From the NCBI RefSeq assembly GCF_000332995.1, contig NZ_BANS01000016.1, positions 118,080 through 182,079 of the forward strand: a stretch of DNA of 64,000 nt, read 5' to 3'. Source of the DNA: Gordonia amicalis NBRC 100051 = JCM 11271. GTDB lineage: Bacteria > Actinomycetota > Actinomycetes > Mycobacteriales > Mycobacteriaceae. Both the position numbers and the translations under genes were made by a program. The notes beneath the pieces are model-generated. The model was given only the letters and a program-made list of their open reading frames with translations, was not told where the DNA came from and did no database searches. Below, in pieces: positions 52,823 to 61,322 of the stretch. How positions within the stretch are numbered: the first letter of the stretch is position 1; the number at the start of each line of letters is the position of its first letter.

Positions 52823-52918
52823 CTACTCGGCGGGCGGTGTGGTTTCGCCTTCGGTGGACCCGGTGACCAATTCTTCGATGTAGAGGCGGATCCAGGAAAT
52901 GCTGATCGCGTCGGACAC
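52823..52918 (-). CDS. TGS peptide A (31 residues), unannotated small gene
   Basis: GTG 52918 with AGGAG 6 nt upstream encodes MSDAISISWIRLYIEELV, then T-G-S at residues 19-21, then an acidic tail TEGETTPPAE. Large hydrophobic residues (I5, I7, W9, I10, Y13, I14, L17, V18) make an amphipathic helix. It is the first of the four in the direction of transcription. The upstream 217 bp, shared with the divergent acetyltransferase gene, should hold the promoter. Confidence 0.72.
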   Translation of the reverse strand: MSDAISISWIRLYIEELVTGSTEGETTPPAE

Positions 52919-53136
52919 GTGAATCTCCTACTCATTGCCACTTCGTTGTGAAGTACGGAAGTCCGTCTCAGACGGCCTCGCGGTCGACAATACCGCACCC
53001 GGTCCCGGCTGTCGTGGCGGGCGAATGCTGAATTCTCGGTGACGAATATCTTACGTGGCGGTAACATGTCTCGGTGCTCCGAAGCAGCCGTGAACCGCCA
53101 TACTCGCCCCGGCCGTCGTTGGTGTGCTGATATTGG

Positions 53137-53757
53137 GTGGTGACCCAGCACGCGGCTTATCGCAATCAGGCAGCACGTCCGTTGGTCGTCTCCGACCGCG
53201 ACGGCGCGCTCGACCTGCTCGAGAACGGACTGCGGGAGGTTCCGGTCTACCGGTGGCTGATCGGTGACGACGCACCGGCGGATGCGTACCGGTGGTACGG
53301 CGAGGTCCTGTTGGTCGAGTGCATGAATGGTCTCCAGGGAATCTTCGACGACACAGGCAATCTGACTGCTGTGATCGCGGTGTCCGAGTCCTCCGAAGAA
53401 GCCGGTGTCGTCGACGGCGAACTCAAGGACCGCACCCGTCGGTGGGTCCAGAGGATCGACGGGTTCGTGGACCGTTTCCGGGAGTTGCAGAGCAAGACAG
53501 ACGAAGCCAAGGTCGCCGACGAAGCGATCCGCGTCATCTTCGCTCTGGTCCACCCGGAGCGACGCGGCGGCGGGACGCTCGCGGCACTGGTGGACCCGGT
53601 GGTCGAGCGGGCACGGCGCCTCGGAATGCCCGTCACGGCGAGCACGTCGGACCGGCGGTTGTCGGAGCTCTACGCCCGCAAGTGGAATTGTCTGGTGCGC
53701 GCGGAGTTCACCCTCACCGACGGTCCGACGGTGTGGGTTCAGCGGCTCGACCCGTAG
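53137..53757 (+). CDS. GNAT-family N-acetyltransferase
   Basis: A 206-residue protein with the acetyl-CoA-binding motif A: VIFALVHPERRGGGTLAALVDPVVERARRLG (about residues 130-160). The N-terminal half is longer than minimal GNATs. Two tandem GTG codons (53137, 53140) could start it, with no ribosome site. It is divergent from the TGS peptide genes; whether it modifies them is only a possibility. Confidence 0.75.
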   Translation: MVTQHAAYRNQAARPLVVSDRDGALDLLENGLREVPVYRWLIGDDAPADAYRWYGEVLLVECMNGLQGIFDDTGNLTAVIAVSESSEEAGVVDGELKDRTRRWVQRIDGFVDRFRELQSKTDEAKVADEAIRVIFALVHPERRGGGTLAALVDPVVERARRLGMPVTASTSDRRLSELYARKWNCLVRAEFTLTDGPTVWVQRLDP

Positions 53758-53881
53758 CGGTCGAATCCAACTGACGAATGCGACTGAATCCGGCGAACTC
53801 GGAGCCTCCTGGGGTGGCTGTCGATGTCACCGACGATTTCGGCCCCGCCTGGTGGGCGAGGGCCGAAAAAGGGTGAAACTC

Positions 53882-54721
53882 TCAGCGCGAGTGGCGTCCC
53901 GGCGCGTCCGGACCGTCACCGGGGAACTGTTCGCTCGGGTACTGCTCACCTGGGTACTGCTCGCCCGGGTACGGCTGCTCACCGGGGTACTGGGAGCCGG
54001 GGGGCGGGTAGTTGCCGGGAGGCGGATAGTTTCCGGGCGGTGGGTAGTTACCCGGAGCCGGCTGCGGCGTCGGATACGGCTGGCCTCCCGGGCCGGCGGG
54101 CTGACCCTGCGGCGAGTTGAACAGCGGCGACGACTGCGGTCCCGACTGCGATGGTCCGTGCTGGAACGGCTGACCCGACGACGGGGGAGTCGAAATCCGT
54201 TGTGTGGTACCGGCACCGGACGGCGACTCGTACGGTGCGAGGGGGCCCGACTGGGGCGTGTAGACGTCACCGGCCGGCGCGGATGGCTCGGCCAGATGTG
54301 GCGGCAGATCGCTCTCCGCCTCGGCCTTGGCCTTCGACTTTCCCTCCGGATCGAGCAGGTCGCGGATCTCGGTGAGCAGAGCTACCTCGGTGACCTCGGA
54401 CTTCTTGCCGAAGCCGCCCAGCTCCGCGAGCCTGTTGTAGGGCAGGATGATGATGAAGTACACCACCGCCGCGATGATCAGGAAGTTGATGACGGCGGTG
54501 ATCACGCCGCCGAGGTCGACGAATGTCGAGGCGTTGTCGGTGATCTGGAAGCCGAGTCCCTGTGCGGCGTCCGTACCGATCGGGATCGAGTTGATGATCG
54601 GTTGGACGATGCCGTCGGTGAACGCGGTCACGATGGCGGTGAAGGCCGCACCGATGATGACTGCGGTAGCCAGCTCGACGACGTTGCCCTTGAGTATGAA
54701 GTCCTTGAATCCCTTGAGCAC
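53882..54721 (-). CDS. mscL: Large-conductance mechanosensitive channel with extended tail
   Basis: Residues 1-125 are a standard MscL: MLKGFKDFILKGNVVELATAV, helix 1, periplasmic loop, helix 2 (VVYFIIILPYNR) and the cytoplasmic helix start. MscL opens under membrane tension on osmotic downshock. Here another ~150 residues follow, rich in Pro, Gly, Gln, Tyr and Ser, with three GNYPPP and several YPGEQ repeats. Usual MscL is 130-160 residues. GTG start with GGAGAGG upstream. Location downstream of moaB2, on the opposite strand, is the mycobacterial order. Confidence 0.93.
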   Translation of the reverse strand: MLKGFKDFILKGNVVELATAVIIGAAFTAIVTAFTDGIVQPIINSIPIGTDAAQGLGFQITDNASTFVDLGGVITAVINFLIIAAVVYFIIILPYNRLAELGGFGKKSEVTEVALLTEIRDLLDPEGKSKAKAEAESDLPPHLAEPSAPAGDVYTPQSGPLAPYESPSGAGTTQRISTPPSSGQPFQHGPSQSGPQSSPLFNSPQGQPAGPGGQPYPTPQPAPGNYPPPGNYPPPGNYPPPGSQYPGEQPYPGEQYPGEQYPSEQFPGDGPDAPGRHSR

Positions 54722-54877
54722 GGTGTGCGGCCTCTCCTTGGTAATCCCGCTCTTGTTTCCGGCGATTCGGTTTCGGTCGGTGCAAATCCGACATGTGCTG
54801 TGCGAACTCGTACTACCCTATCCACGATCGTGAACCGCGCGATCCATTTGCCTTGAATCGTCCGGAGTGTCGCGGGT

Positions 54878-55549
54878 TCAGTGCAGGACGACCGCGAGCG
54901 AAGACTCCAGACCCGCGGCGGCGACGCGATGGGCGGCTGCGGCATCCATCGCCAGGAGAACCGGTGCCACCGAGTTTCGACCGGAGGCGATCCCGCCCGA
55001 GGAGGACTGACCGGTGTGCATCGCCACGACGGCGCGTCGTGCGAGGACATCGGCCGAATCGGTCAGCACATCAACCACATCCCCGGGCCGGAGCAACGAG
55101 GTGACCGCCTCGTCGGACAACCGGACCGGTACGAGACGGGCGTCGTCGACCCCGGTCAGCTCGGCCGGCAGACGCGAGGACAACAGCCGGGTGTCGGTGA
55201 GTATCTCCCCGGTCCGTACGCGACCGGTGACGGTACGGCCGGTCGCGAGTGCGGCATCGGAGATCGCCCCGGCGGGGACCGTGCTCCCCATGACGAGCCG
55301 AGGGGTGAGATCACCGGCGTCGACCATCTGGCCGGGTATCAGATCGTGTGCCGCGACGAGCACCTCGAACTCCCCGTCGGCGCGGGCCCCCACCACTGCG
55401 ACGACGGCGGCCGCGACGATCAGCGCTACCGCGACCAGTCGTCGGACCGCGAGACTGCGCGTCCATCCGGGACGCACTGCGTGAGCAATCCGGTCGCCCA
55501 GGCGTGGGCCGAGCCGCTCGCGCGGCAACGACATCCGAGTCAGTGGCAT
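54878..55549 (-). CDS. SAF-domain membrane protein (CpaB/RcpC-like)
   Basis: A 223-residue protein: basic N-terminus, one membrane helix (~38-58), then a SAF domain (VLVAAHDLIPGQMVDAGDLTPRLV) as in CpaB/RcpC pilus-assembly proteins and AFP/SAF carbohydrate-binding folds. No pilus genes are adjacent. M. tuberculosis has a similar gene between mscL and ruc. ATG 55549 has TATCGT ending 6 nt upstream and no ribosome site, suggesting a leaderless start. Confidence 0.78.
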   Translation of the reverse strand: MPLTRMSLPRERLGPRLGDRIAHAVRPGWTRSLAVRRLVAVALIVAAAVVAVVGARADGEFEVLVAAHDLIPGQMVDAGDLTPRLVMGSTVPAGAISDAALATGRTVTGRVRTGEILTDTRLLSSRLPAELTGVDDARLVPVRLSDEAVTSLLRPGDVVDVLTDSADVLARRAVVAMHTGQSSSGGIASGRNSVAPVLLAMDAAAAHRVAAAGLESSLAVVLH

Positions 55550-55555
55550 GGCTGG

Positions 55556-55561
55556 ACGATA
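55556..55561 (-). promoter_or_regulatory. Leaderless -10 box of the SAF-domain gene
   Basis: Reads TATCGT on the minus strand and ends 6 nt before ATG 55549. Confidence 0.5.
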
Positions 55562-55775
55562 GGCGTCGACCGCCCGGGAAACGGTGCCGCGGACTCGTTG
55601 TGGACAGTCGTGGAGTCCGGCGTCGTGCTGTGCACAAGCGACCGCCGGGTCGGCCTCCGCTAGGGTGACGTCGGAAACAAACCATGGTGTGCCGGGAAGT
55701 CTGGTCGGCCGTCGCCCGGTGAAGGGTGGCGTGAAGAGGGCACGTGTACGTGTGCCCCGCGGACAGAGGAGTTCC

Positions 55776-57002
55776 ATGACACGCGACCGACTGCGGCAGT
55801 GGGCCGCTCTCGACACCACCAGCGGCGTGCTGTTGCTCATCACGGCGGCCATCGCAGTCGTATGGGCCAATTCACCGTGGCGGGAGAGCTACACGTCGCT
55901 GCTGCACACCGAGATCGGTCCCGAAGCCCTGCATCTGCATCTCTCGCTGGCGCACTGGGCGTCCGACGGACTGCTGGCGATCTTCTTCTTCGTGGTCGGT
56001 GTGGAGCTCAAACACGAGTTCGTCGCCGGCAGCCTCCGCGACCTGAAGCTCGCCGGGGTGCCGATCGCGGCCGCCGTGGGCGGTATGGTCACGCCCGCGC
56101 TCTGTTACGTGGTCGTCGTCGCGGCCGGAGACCCCGAGGGGCTTCGGGGATGGGCCATCCCGACGGCCACCGACATCGCCTTCGCGCTCGCCGTCCTCGC
56201 GATCTTCGGTCGCGGCCTCCCACTGCCGTTGCGGACGTTCCTGCTCACGCTGGCCGTCGTCGACGACCTGCTCGGCATCGTCGTGATCGCGACCTTCTAC
56301 ACCGACGAGATCGACTTCGTCATGCTCGGCGGCGCGATCGCGGTGGTCGCGGTGTTCGCCGTGCTGGTGCGTCGGTCGTGGCAACTCTGGCCGCTCCTGA
56401 TCCCGGTCGGCCTCGTCGCCTGGGGCCTCATGCACGCGTCCGGCGTGCACGCCACCGTCGCGGGTGTGCTGCTCGGCTTCGCCGTGCCCGCGGTCGCCAT
56501 CCGCGGCGAGAAGATCCCCCGCACCGAACGGCTCGACGAGGCGGTCCGTCCCTACTCCGCGGCGATCGCGCTCCCGGTCTTCGCCTTCGCCGCCGCCGGC
56601 GTGACGGTGATCGGCGGTGAGGGCTCGATCGTGCAGCCCGTGTCGATCGGCATCGTGCTCGGACTCGTGGCCGGCAAACTCGTCGGCGTCCTCGGATCGA
56701 CGTGGCTGATGACGAGGTTCACGCCGTTACGGCTGCCCGATGCCATCGGAATCCGGGACCTGCTGCCGATCGGCATGCTCACCGGCGTCGGCTTCACCGT
56801 GGCGCTTCTCATCGCCGAACTCAGCTTCGAGGGCGGCTCCGACGACCACGCCGCGGCTGCCAAGGCGGCCATCCTGGCCGGTTCGCTCATCTCCGCGGTG
56901 CTCGCCGCGGTCCTGTTGCGCTGGGATGCGCACCAGGCGCGCGACGCCGACATGAACCGCGACAACATCCCCGACGTCAACCGCGACGTGATCGGCGGAT
57001 AG
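55776..57002 (+). CDS. nhaA: Na+/H+ antiporter NhaA
   Basis: A 408-residue antiporter with about 12 helices and the essential ion-binding aspartate pair in LAVVDDLLGIVVIA. It exchanges Na+ (or Li+) out for H+ in. GAGGAG is just upstream of ATG 55776. It lies between the SAF gene and ruc, where M. tuberculosis has no nhaA, so it may be a local insertion or lineage-specific retention. Confidence 0.93.
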   Translation: MTRDRLRQWAALDTTSGVLLLITAAIAVVWANSPWRESYTSLLHTEIGPEALHLHLSLAHWASDGLLAIFFFVVGVELKHEFVAGSLRDLKLAGVPIAAAVGGMVTPALCYVVVVAAGDPEGLRGWAIPTATDIAFALAVLAIFGRGLPLPLRTFLLTLAVVDDLLGIVVIATFYTDEIDFVMLGGAIAVVAVFAVLVRRSWQLWPLLIPVGLVAWGLMHASGVHATVAGVLLGFAVPAVAIRGEKIPRTERLDEAVRPYSAAIALPVFAFAAAGVTVIGGEGSIVQPVSIGIVLGLVAGKLVGVLGSTWLMTRFTPLRLPDAIGIRDLLPIGMLTGVGFTVALLIAELSFEGGSDDHAAAAKAAILAGSLISAVLAAVLLRWDAHQARDADMNRDNIPDVNRDVIGG

Positions 57003-57042
57003 AGGTCGGGAGTGGTCGCCGGGCGGGCTGGGTGGACCCGCG

Positions 57043-57069
57043 TTAGCACTCGGAATGTGGGAGTGCCAA
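57043..57069. promoter_or_regulatory. CIRCE operator (HrcA site) and promoter of ruc
   Basis: TTAGCACTC-N9-GAGTGCCAA matches the CIRCE consensus TTAGCACTC-N9-GAGTGCTAA at 17 of 18 positions. A TACACT -10 box follows at 57077-57082, so the operator covers the -35 region. HrcA repression with heat induction is expected. Confidence 0.88.
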
Positions 57070-57113
57070 AATCGGTTACACTTGTCAGCGTTTACTGACT
57101 TTCGGAGGTTCAG

Positions 57114-57440
57114 GTGCCCACCTACTCGTATGCCTGCACGGAGTGCGACAACAAGTTCGACATCGTCCAGTCGTTCTCCGACGATTCGTTGACCGAATGC
57201 CCGCAGTGCACAGGTCGCCTGCGCAAGCTGTTCAACTCGGTCGGCATCGTGTTCAAGGGGAGCGGCTTCTACCGCACCGACTCGCGGTCGGGTTCGTCCT
57301 CCTCGGACGCCGCGTCGTCCTCGTCGTCGGACAGTTCGTCGTCGAGCAGCTCCACGTCCGGCAGTTCCTCGACCTCGTCGGATTCGTCGAGCTCGAGCAG
57401 CGCCACCAAGAGCGACAGCAAGGTCGCCACGCCCGCCTGA
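57114..57440 (+). CDS. ruc: Redox-regulated chaperone Ruc (FmdB-type zinc ribbon)
   Basis: A 108-residue protein. The N-terminal FmdB zinc ribbon has Cys8, Cys11, Cys29 and Cys32 (CTEC, CPQC), a short GSGFYRTD linker, then a ~50-residue serine-rich disordered tail. The M. tuberculosis homologue Rv0991c is a chaperone activated by oxidation of these cysteines and works with DnaK. Start GTG 57114 has GGAGG 5 nt upstream. The CIRCE element links it to the HrcA heat-shock regulon. Confidence 0.9.
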   Translation: MPTYSYACTECDNKFDIVQSFSDDSLTECPQCTGRLRKLFNSVGIVFKGSGFYRTDSRSGSSSSDAASSSSSDSSSSSSSTSGSSSTSSDSSSSSSATKSDSKVATPA

Positions 57441-57524
57441 CACGCGGGGCGCACAACTTCAGACCAGAACCTGGGCAGGAGCTCACCCGTCACGCGACGG
57501 ACGCACCGCCCGGGTTCTGTCGTC

Positions 57525-58121
57525 TCAGCCGAGTTCCTGGAACCCGCCGCCGGGGGTCAGCGCCCAGCCCACGGCCACATCGTGATCGCCGGCCGGCAGG
57601 GAGTCGACGAACTCCTCGTCGTAGACCACCGCGACGAGTTCTGCGGACAGCCCCACGAGCGTGCGGTCGTAGTACCCGGCACCACGGCCGAGGCGGACGC
57701 CGGTCTTGTCGACGGACAGGGCGGGGATCAGGATCACCGACGCCGCGCGGATCGCGGCGACACCGAGGCGGTCGGTGGTGGGTTCGAGTAGGCCCCATCT
57801 CCCCGGCGACAACGATCCCGGACCGGTGTATCGCGCCCAGTCGAGCGGTGCGGGTTCGCCGGCGGGAACCACCGGGAGCAGCACCGTGACGCCGCGATCG
57901 AGCAGTGCGTCGAGCATCGCCGTCGATCCCGGCTCGTCGCCGACCGGCACATACGCGGCCACCGTGACGTCGTACTCGAGCCGGAACGGGCAGGTGTGTA
58001 TCCACTCGGCGAGGTCTGCCGCAGCCCGCTCGCGCGCGGCCTTCGGTATGGCCGACCGGCGTTTCGCGGCTTCCTCGCGCCGTTGGTCCTTCAGGGTTCG
58101 CACGACGCGTCCGTCCTTCAT
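57525..58121 (-). CDS. 5-formyltetrahydrofolate cyclo-ligase
   Basis: A 198-residue enzyme converting 5-formyl-THF to 5,10-methenyl-THF with ATP. Conserved elements: K-R-R basic N-terminus (LKDQRREEAAKRR), the folate/ATP motif VILIPALSVDKTGVRLGRGAGYYDRTL, and a C-terminal VAVVYDEEFVDSLPAGDHDVAV. ATG 58121 gives the normal length; an upstream in-frame extension is not conserved-looking. Divergent from galU. Confidence 0.9.
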   Translation of the reverse strand: MKDGRVVRTLKDQRREEAAKRRSAIPKAARERAAADLAEWIHTCPFRLEYDVTVAAYVPVGDEPGSTAMLDALLDRGVTVLLPVVPAGEPAPLDWARYTGPGSLSPGRWGLLEPTTDRLGVAAIRAASVILIPALSVDKTGVRLGRGAGYYDRTLVGLSAELVAVVYDEEFVDSLPAGDHDVAVGWALTPGGGFQELG

Positions 58122-58224
58122 CCCGTGGTGGCTCGCCGACGACCGAACTGTATCCGACCACGGTCTCGATCCGGGTGAGGTCCGGGTCACTGCCGTCCGT
58201 CCGGCCGGCCGGGGACACCTGTCC

Positions 58225-58230
58225 TAGGGT
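58225..58230 (+). promoter_or_regulatory. Leaderless -10 box of galU
   Basis: TAGGGT ends 6 nt before ATG 58237; no ribosome site intervenes. Confidence 0.55.
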
Positions 58231-58236
58231 GGATTC

Positions 58237-59178
58237 ATGACTGCGTCCAAAGAAGGCTTCAGTGAGTACGAGGCGGTACCCAACACTCCGCCGATCCCGC
58301 GTACCGCGGTGGTCCCGGCTGCCGGGCTGGGGACGCGGTTCCTCCCCGCCACCAAGACGGTGCCCAAGGAGTTGCTGCCGGTGGTCGACACCCCGGGCAT
58401 CGAGCTGGTCGCCGAGGAGGCCAAGTCCGCCGGCGCCGAACGGCTCCTGATCATCACCTCCCCGGGCAAGGACGGGGTGGTCGCCCACTTCGTCAAGGAC
58501 CTCGTGCTGGAGAGCACCCTCGCCAAGCGCGGCAAGGAGGCCATGCTCGCCAAGGTCCGCAAGGCCCCGAACCTCCTCGAGGTCGCCTCGGTGATCCAGG
58601 AGAAGCCTCTGGGTCTCGGTCATGCGGTCGGTTGCGTCGAGAACCTCCTCGACGACGACGAGGACGCCATCGCGGTCCTGTTGCCGGACGACCTCGTCCT
58701 GCCCGGTGGAGTGCTGGAGGTCATGGCACGTACCCGTCAGCGCCGGGGCGGTTCGGTACTGTGCGCGATCGAGGTTCCCGAGGACCGCATCAGCGCATAC
58801 GGCGTCTTCGACGTCGAGCCGCTGCCGGATGCGAACAATCCCAATGTGATGAAGCTCAAGGGCATGGTCGAGAAGCCCGAGCCGCAGGACGCACCGTCGA
58901 ACCTCGCGGCCGCTGGACGCTACATCCTCGACCGCAAGATCTTCGACGCGCTGCGCCGGATCAAGCCGGGTGCCGGTGGTGAACTCCAGCTCACCGACGC
59001 GATCGCGCTGCTCATCGAAGAGGGCGAACCGGTGCACGTCGTCGTGCACCGCGGCACCCGCCACGACCTGGGCAACCCGGGTGGCTACCTCAAGGCCGCG
59101 GTCGACTTCGCGCTCGACCGTGACGATTACGGGCCTGATCTGCGTGAGTGGCTGGAGAAGCGGCTGGCCGAGAGCTGA
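58237..59178 (+). CDS. galU: UTP-glucose-1-phosphate uridylyltransferase
   Basis: A 313-residue nucleotidyltransferase making UDP-glucose for envelope polysaccharides and glycolipids. Signature AAGLGTRFLPATKTVPKE at about residues 29-46, VEKPEPQ sugar-binding segment, and GTRHDLGNPGGYLKA near the end. Intact and of normal length. First gene of a galU-glp-rimJ run conserved across actinobacteria. Confidence 0.95.
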   Translation: MTASKEGFSEYEAVPNTPPIPRTAVVPAAGLGTRFLPATKTVPKELLPVVDTPGIELVAEEAKSAGAERLLIITSPGKDGVVAHFVKDLVLESTLAKRGKEAMLAKVRKAPNLLEVASVIQEKPLGLGHAVGCVENLLDDDEDAIAVLLPDDLVLPGGVLEVMARTRQRRGGSVLCAIEVPEDRISAYGVFDVEPLPDANNPNVMKLKGMVEKPEPQDAPSNLAAAGRYILDRKIFDALRRIKPGAGGELQLTDAIALLIEEGEPVHVVVHRGTRHDLGNPGGYLKAAVDFALDRDDYGPDLREWLEKRLAES

Positions 59179-59272
59179 TCGCCGGCGGCCTCCGCGCGCC
59201 TCGACCGTTCCGGCGCGCACGCCCGATAACGTTTCCCTGTGTTGTATCGAGCAGTGCGGGAAGAGCGGTGAG

Positions 59273-60577
59273 ATGCGGTCCGTCGAAGATCATCTGACGC
59301 TCGTGACCGCCGCCGCGGTGGCGCCGCGGCCGGTGCGCGTCGCGATCTCCGAGGCGCAGGGTCTGATGTGCGCGGAGGAAGTGGTCACCGAGCATCCGAT
59401 GCCGGGTTTCGACCAGGCCGCCATCGACGGTTACGCGGTGCGTGCCGTCGATGTGGCGCTCGCCGGTGTCGTCGCGCCGGAGGATCTCGAGGATTTCGAT
59501 GCGAACGGCGCCGAACTCGTCGACCTCGAGGCAGGCGAACCGATGATCGTCTCGCTGCCCGTGGTCGGAGAGGTGGGTCCGGGGTCGCGGACCCCCACTC
59601 GGCTGCAGCCGCGACAGGCCGTCCGGGTCGAGACCGGTGCGCCGATGCCGACTCTCGCGGACGCGGTAGTGCCGCTGCGCTGGACCGACGGCGGCGACCA
59701 GAAGGTGAAGATCGGGCACGGCGTCGAGAGCGGCAACTATGTCCGACGGGTCGGGGACGACGTCCAGCCCGGTGACGTCGCGGTCCGTGCCGGCGCGATC
59801 ATCGGTCCCGCCCAGGTGGGTCTGCTGGCTGCGGTGGGGCAGGCGCGCGTGATGGTCCACCCGCGCCCGCGGCTGTCGGTGATCTCGGTCGGCAGTGAGC
59901 TCGTCGACATCGATCGCACTCCCGGGCCAGGGCAGATCTACGACGTCAACAGCTATGCGCTCGCCGCGGCGGCGCGCGACGCCGGCGCCGACGTCAACCG
60001 GGTCGGCATCGCCGAGCGCGACGCCTCCCGCATGCGAGAGGTGGTCGAGGCGCAGCTCATCCGCTCCGAGATCGTGGTGATCTGCGGCGCGGTCGGCGGT
60101 AGCGCGTCGAAGGCCATCGCCGACGCCCTCGCCGATCTCGGTGAGCTCGAGATCGTCCGGGTGGCCATGCATCCGGGATCGGTGCAGGGCTTCGGCCGGC
60201 TCGGTCGCGACGAGGTGCCGACCTTCCTGCTGCCGGCGAACCCGGTGAGCGCGCTGGTGACCTTCGAGGTGATGGTGCGGCCGCTGATCCGTATCGCGCT
60301 GGGCAAGCGGCAGCCGATGCGCCGGGTCATCAAGGCCCGCACCATCGGGCCGATCGCGTCGGTGCGCGGCCGCAAAGGGTACCTCCGCGGACAGCTCATG
60401 CGGGACGAGCGGACCGGGGACTACCTGGTTCAGGTGCTCGGTGCGTCGCCGACCGGCTCGTCGCATCTGCTGGCCGAACTCGCCGAGGCGAACTGCCTCA
60501 TCATGGTCGACCCCGACGTCGAAGAGATGAGCACCGGCGACGAGGTCGAGGTCGCCTTCCTCGCCCAGCGCGGCTGA
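59273..60577 (+). CDS. glp: Gephyrin-like molybdotransferase Glp (MoeA family)
   Basis: A 434-residue MoeA/gephyrin-fold protein: MPGFDQAAIDGYAVR substrate loop, VGSELVDIDRTPGPGQIYDVNSY, and PANPVSALVTFEV. In Corynebacterium the orthologue at this locus, Glp, binds FtsZ and the membrane receptor GlpR and acts in cell division. M. tuberculosis calls it moeA1. It may also insert molybdenum into molybdopterin; both roles are possible. Start ATG 59273 follows GGGAAGAG. The galU-glp-rimJ-glpR order is preserved. Confidence 0.88.
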   Translation: MRSVEDHLTLVTAAAVAPRPVRVAISEAQGLMCAEEVVTEHPMPGFDQAAIDGYAVRAVDVALAGVVAPEDLEDFDANGAELVDLEAGEPMIVSLPVVGEVGPGSRTPTRLQPRQAVRVETGAPMPTLADAVVPLRWTDGGDQKVKIGHGVESGNYVRRVGDDVQPGDVAVRAGAIIGPAQVGLLAAVGQARVMVHPRPRLSVISVGSELVDIDRTPGPGQIYDVNSYALAAAARDAGADVNRVGIAERDASRMREVVEAQLIRSEIVVICGAVGGSASKAIADALADLGELEIVRVAMHPGSVQGFGRLGRDEVPTFLLPANPVSALVTFEVMVRPLIRIALGKRQPMRRVIKARTIGPIASVRGRKGYLRGQLMRDERTGDYLVQVLGASPTGSSHLLAELAEANCLIMVDPDVEEMSTGDEVEVAFLAQRG

Positions 60578-60637
60578 CCGCGGAGCGCGACTCTCCGCGA
60601 GACGCAGGTCTCATGCGGGGGATCCTGTGATTGCGCC

Positions 60638-60643
60638 TAAACT
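60638..60643 (+). promoter_or_regulatory. Leaderless -10 box of rimJ
   Basis: TAAACT ends 8 nt before GTG 60652. Confidence 0.45.
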
Positions 60644-60651
60644 GTCATCTC

Positions 60652-61308
60652 GTGTTCAGGTGGTTGAGTGGCGGTGAGGGGAGTCCGGGCTGGCCGGCGT
60701 CCCTGGGACCGCTGCGCACCAGGGCCGGAACGGTCACGCTGCGCCCGGTGAAGATGCGGGACGGCAAGACCTGGAGCGCACTGCGCATCCGTAATCAGAA
60801 TTCGTTGTTGCCCTGGGAACCGACCGGCGTCGGGAGCTGGGCCGACCGGCATCAGCCCGGTTCGTGGCCGCCGTTGTTCGCGGTGCTGAAATCCGAGGCC
60901 AAGCGCGGCACGATCCTGCCGTTCGTGATCGAACTCGACGGCCAGTACGTGGGGCAGCTGACCGTCGGCAACATTCAGCGCGGAGCCGTGCGCAGCGCGT
61001 GGATCGGCTACTGGGTCGACGACACGCATTCCGGGAAGGGCATCGCGACGGCAGCTGTCGCTCTGGGCGTGGATCACTGCTTCGGTCCGGTCGGCCTGCA
61101 CCGGCTCGACGCGACCGTGCAGCCGGCCAACGACGCCTCGCAGAAGGTGTTGAAGAACATCGGTTTTCGGCAGGAGGGCCTGCTGGTCCGGTACATGGAC
61201 GTCAACAAGCGCTGGCGCGACCACATGTTGTTCGCGTTGACGGCCGAGGAGGTCGTCGGCTCCGCGGCCGAGGCGCTGGTCCGTTCGGGCCGGGCGACAT
61301 TCCAGTAG
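60652..61308 (+). CDS. rimJ: RimJ-type GNAT acetyltransferase
   Basis: A 218-residue GNAT of the RimJ/RimL group: TLRPVKMRDGKTWSALR near the start, acetyl-CoA motif WVDDTHSGKGIATAAVALGVDHCF, and RLDATVQPANDASQKVLKNIGFRQEG. Family members acetylate the N-terminus of ribosomal proteins; the target here is unproven. GTG 60652 is chosen for its -10 box and conserved N-terminus. Confidence 0.88.
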   Translation: MFRWLSGGEGSPGWPASLGPLRTRAGTVTLRPVKMRDGKTWSALRIRNQNSLLPWEPTGVGSWADRHQPGSWPPLFAVLKSEAKRGTILPFVIELDGQYVGQLTVGNIQRGAVRSAWIGYWVDDTHSGKGIATAAVALGVDHCFGPVGLHRLDATVQPANDASQKVLKNIGFRQEGLLVRYMDVNKRWRDHMLFALTAEEVVGSAAEALVRSGRATFQ

Positions 61309-61322
61309 AAAGGCTATGCGCC

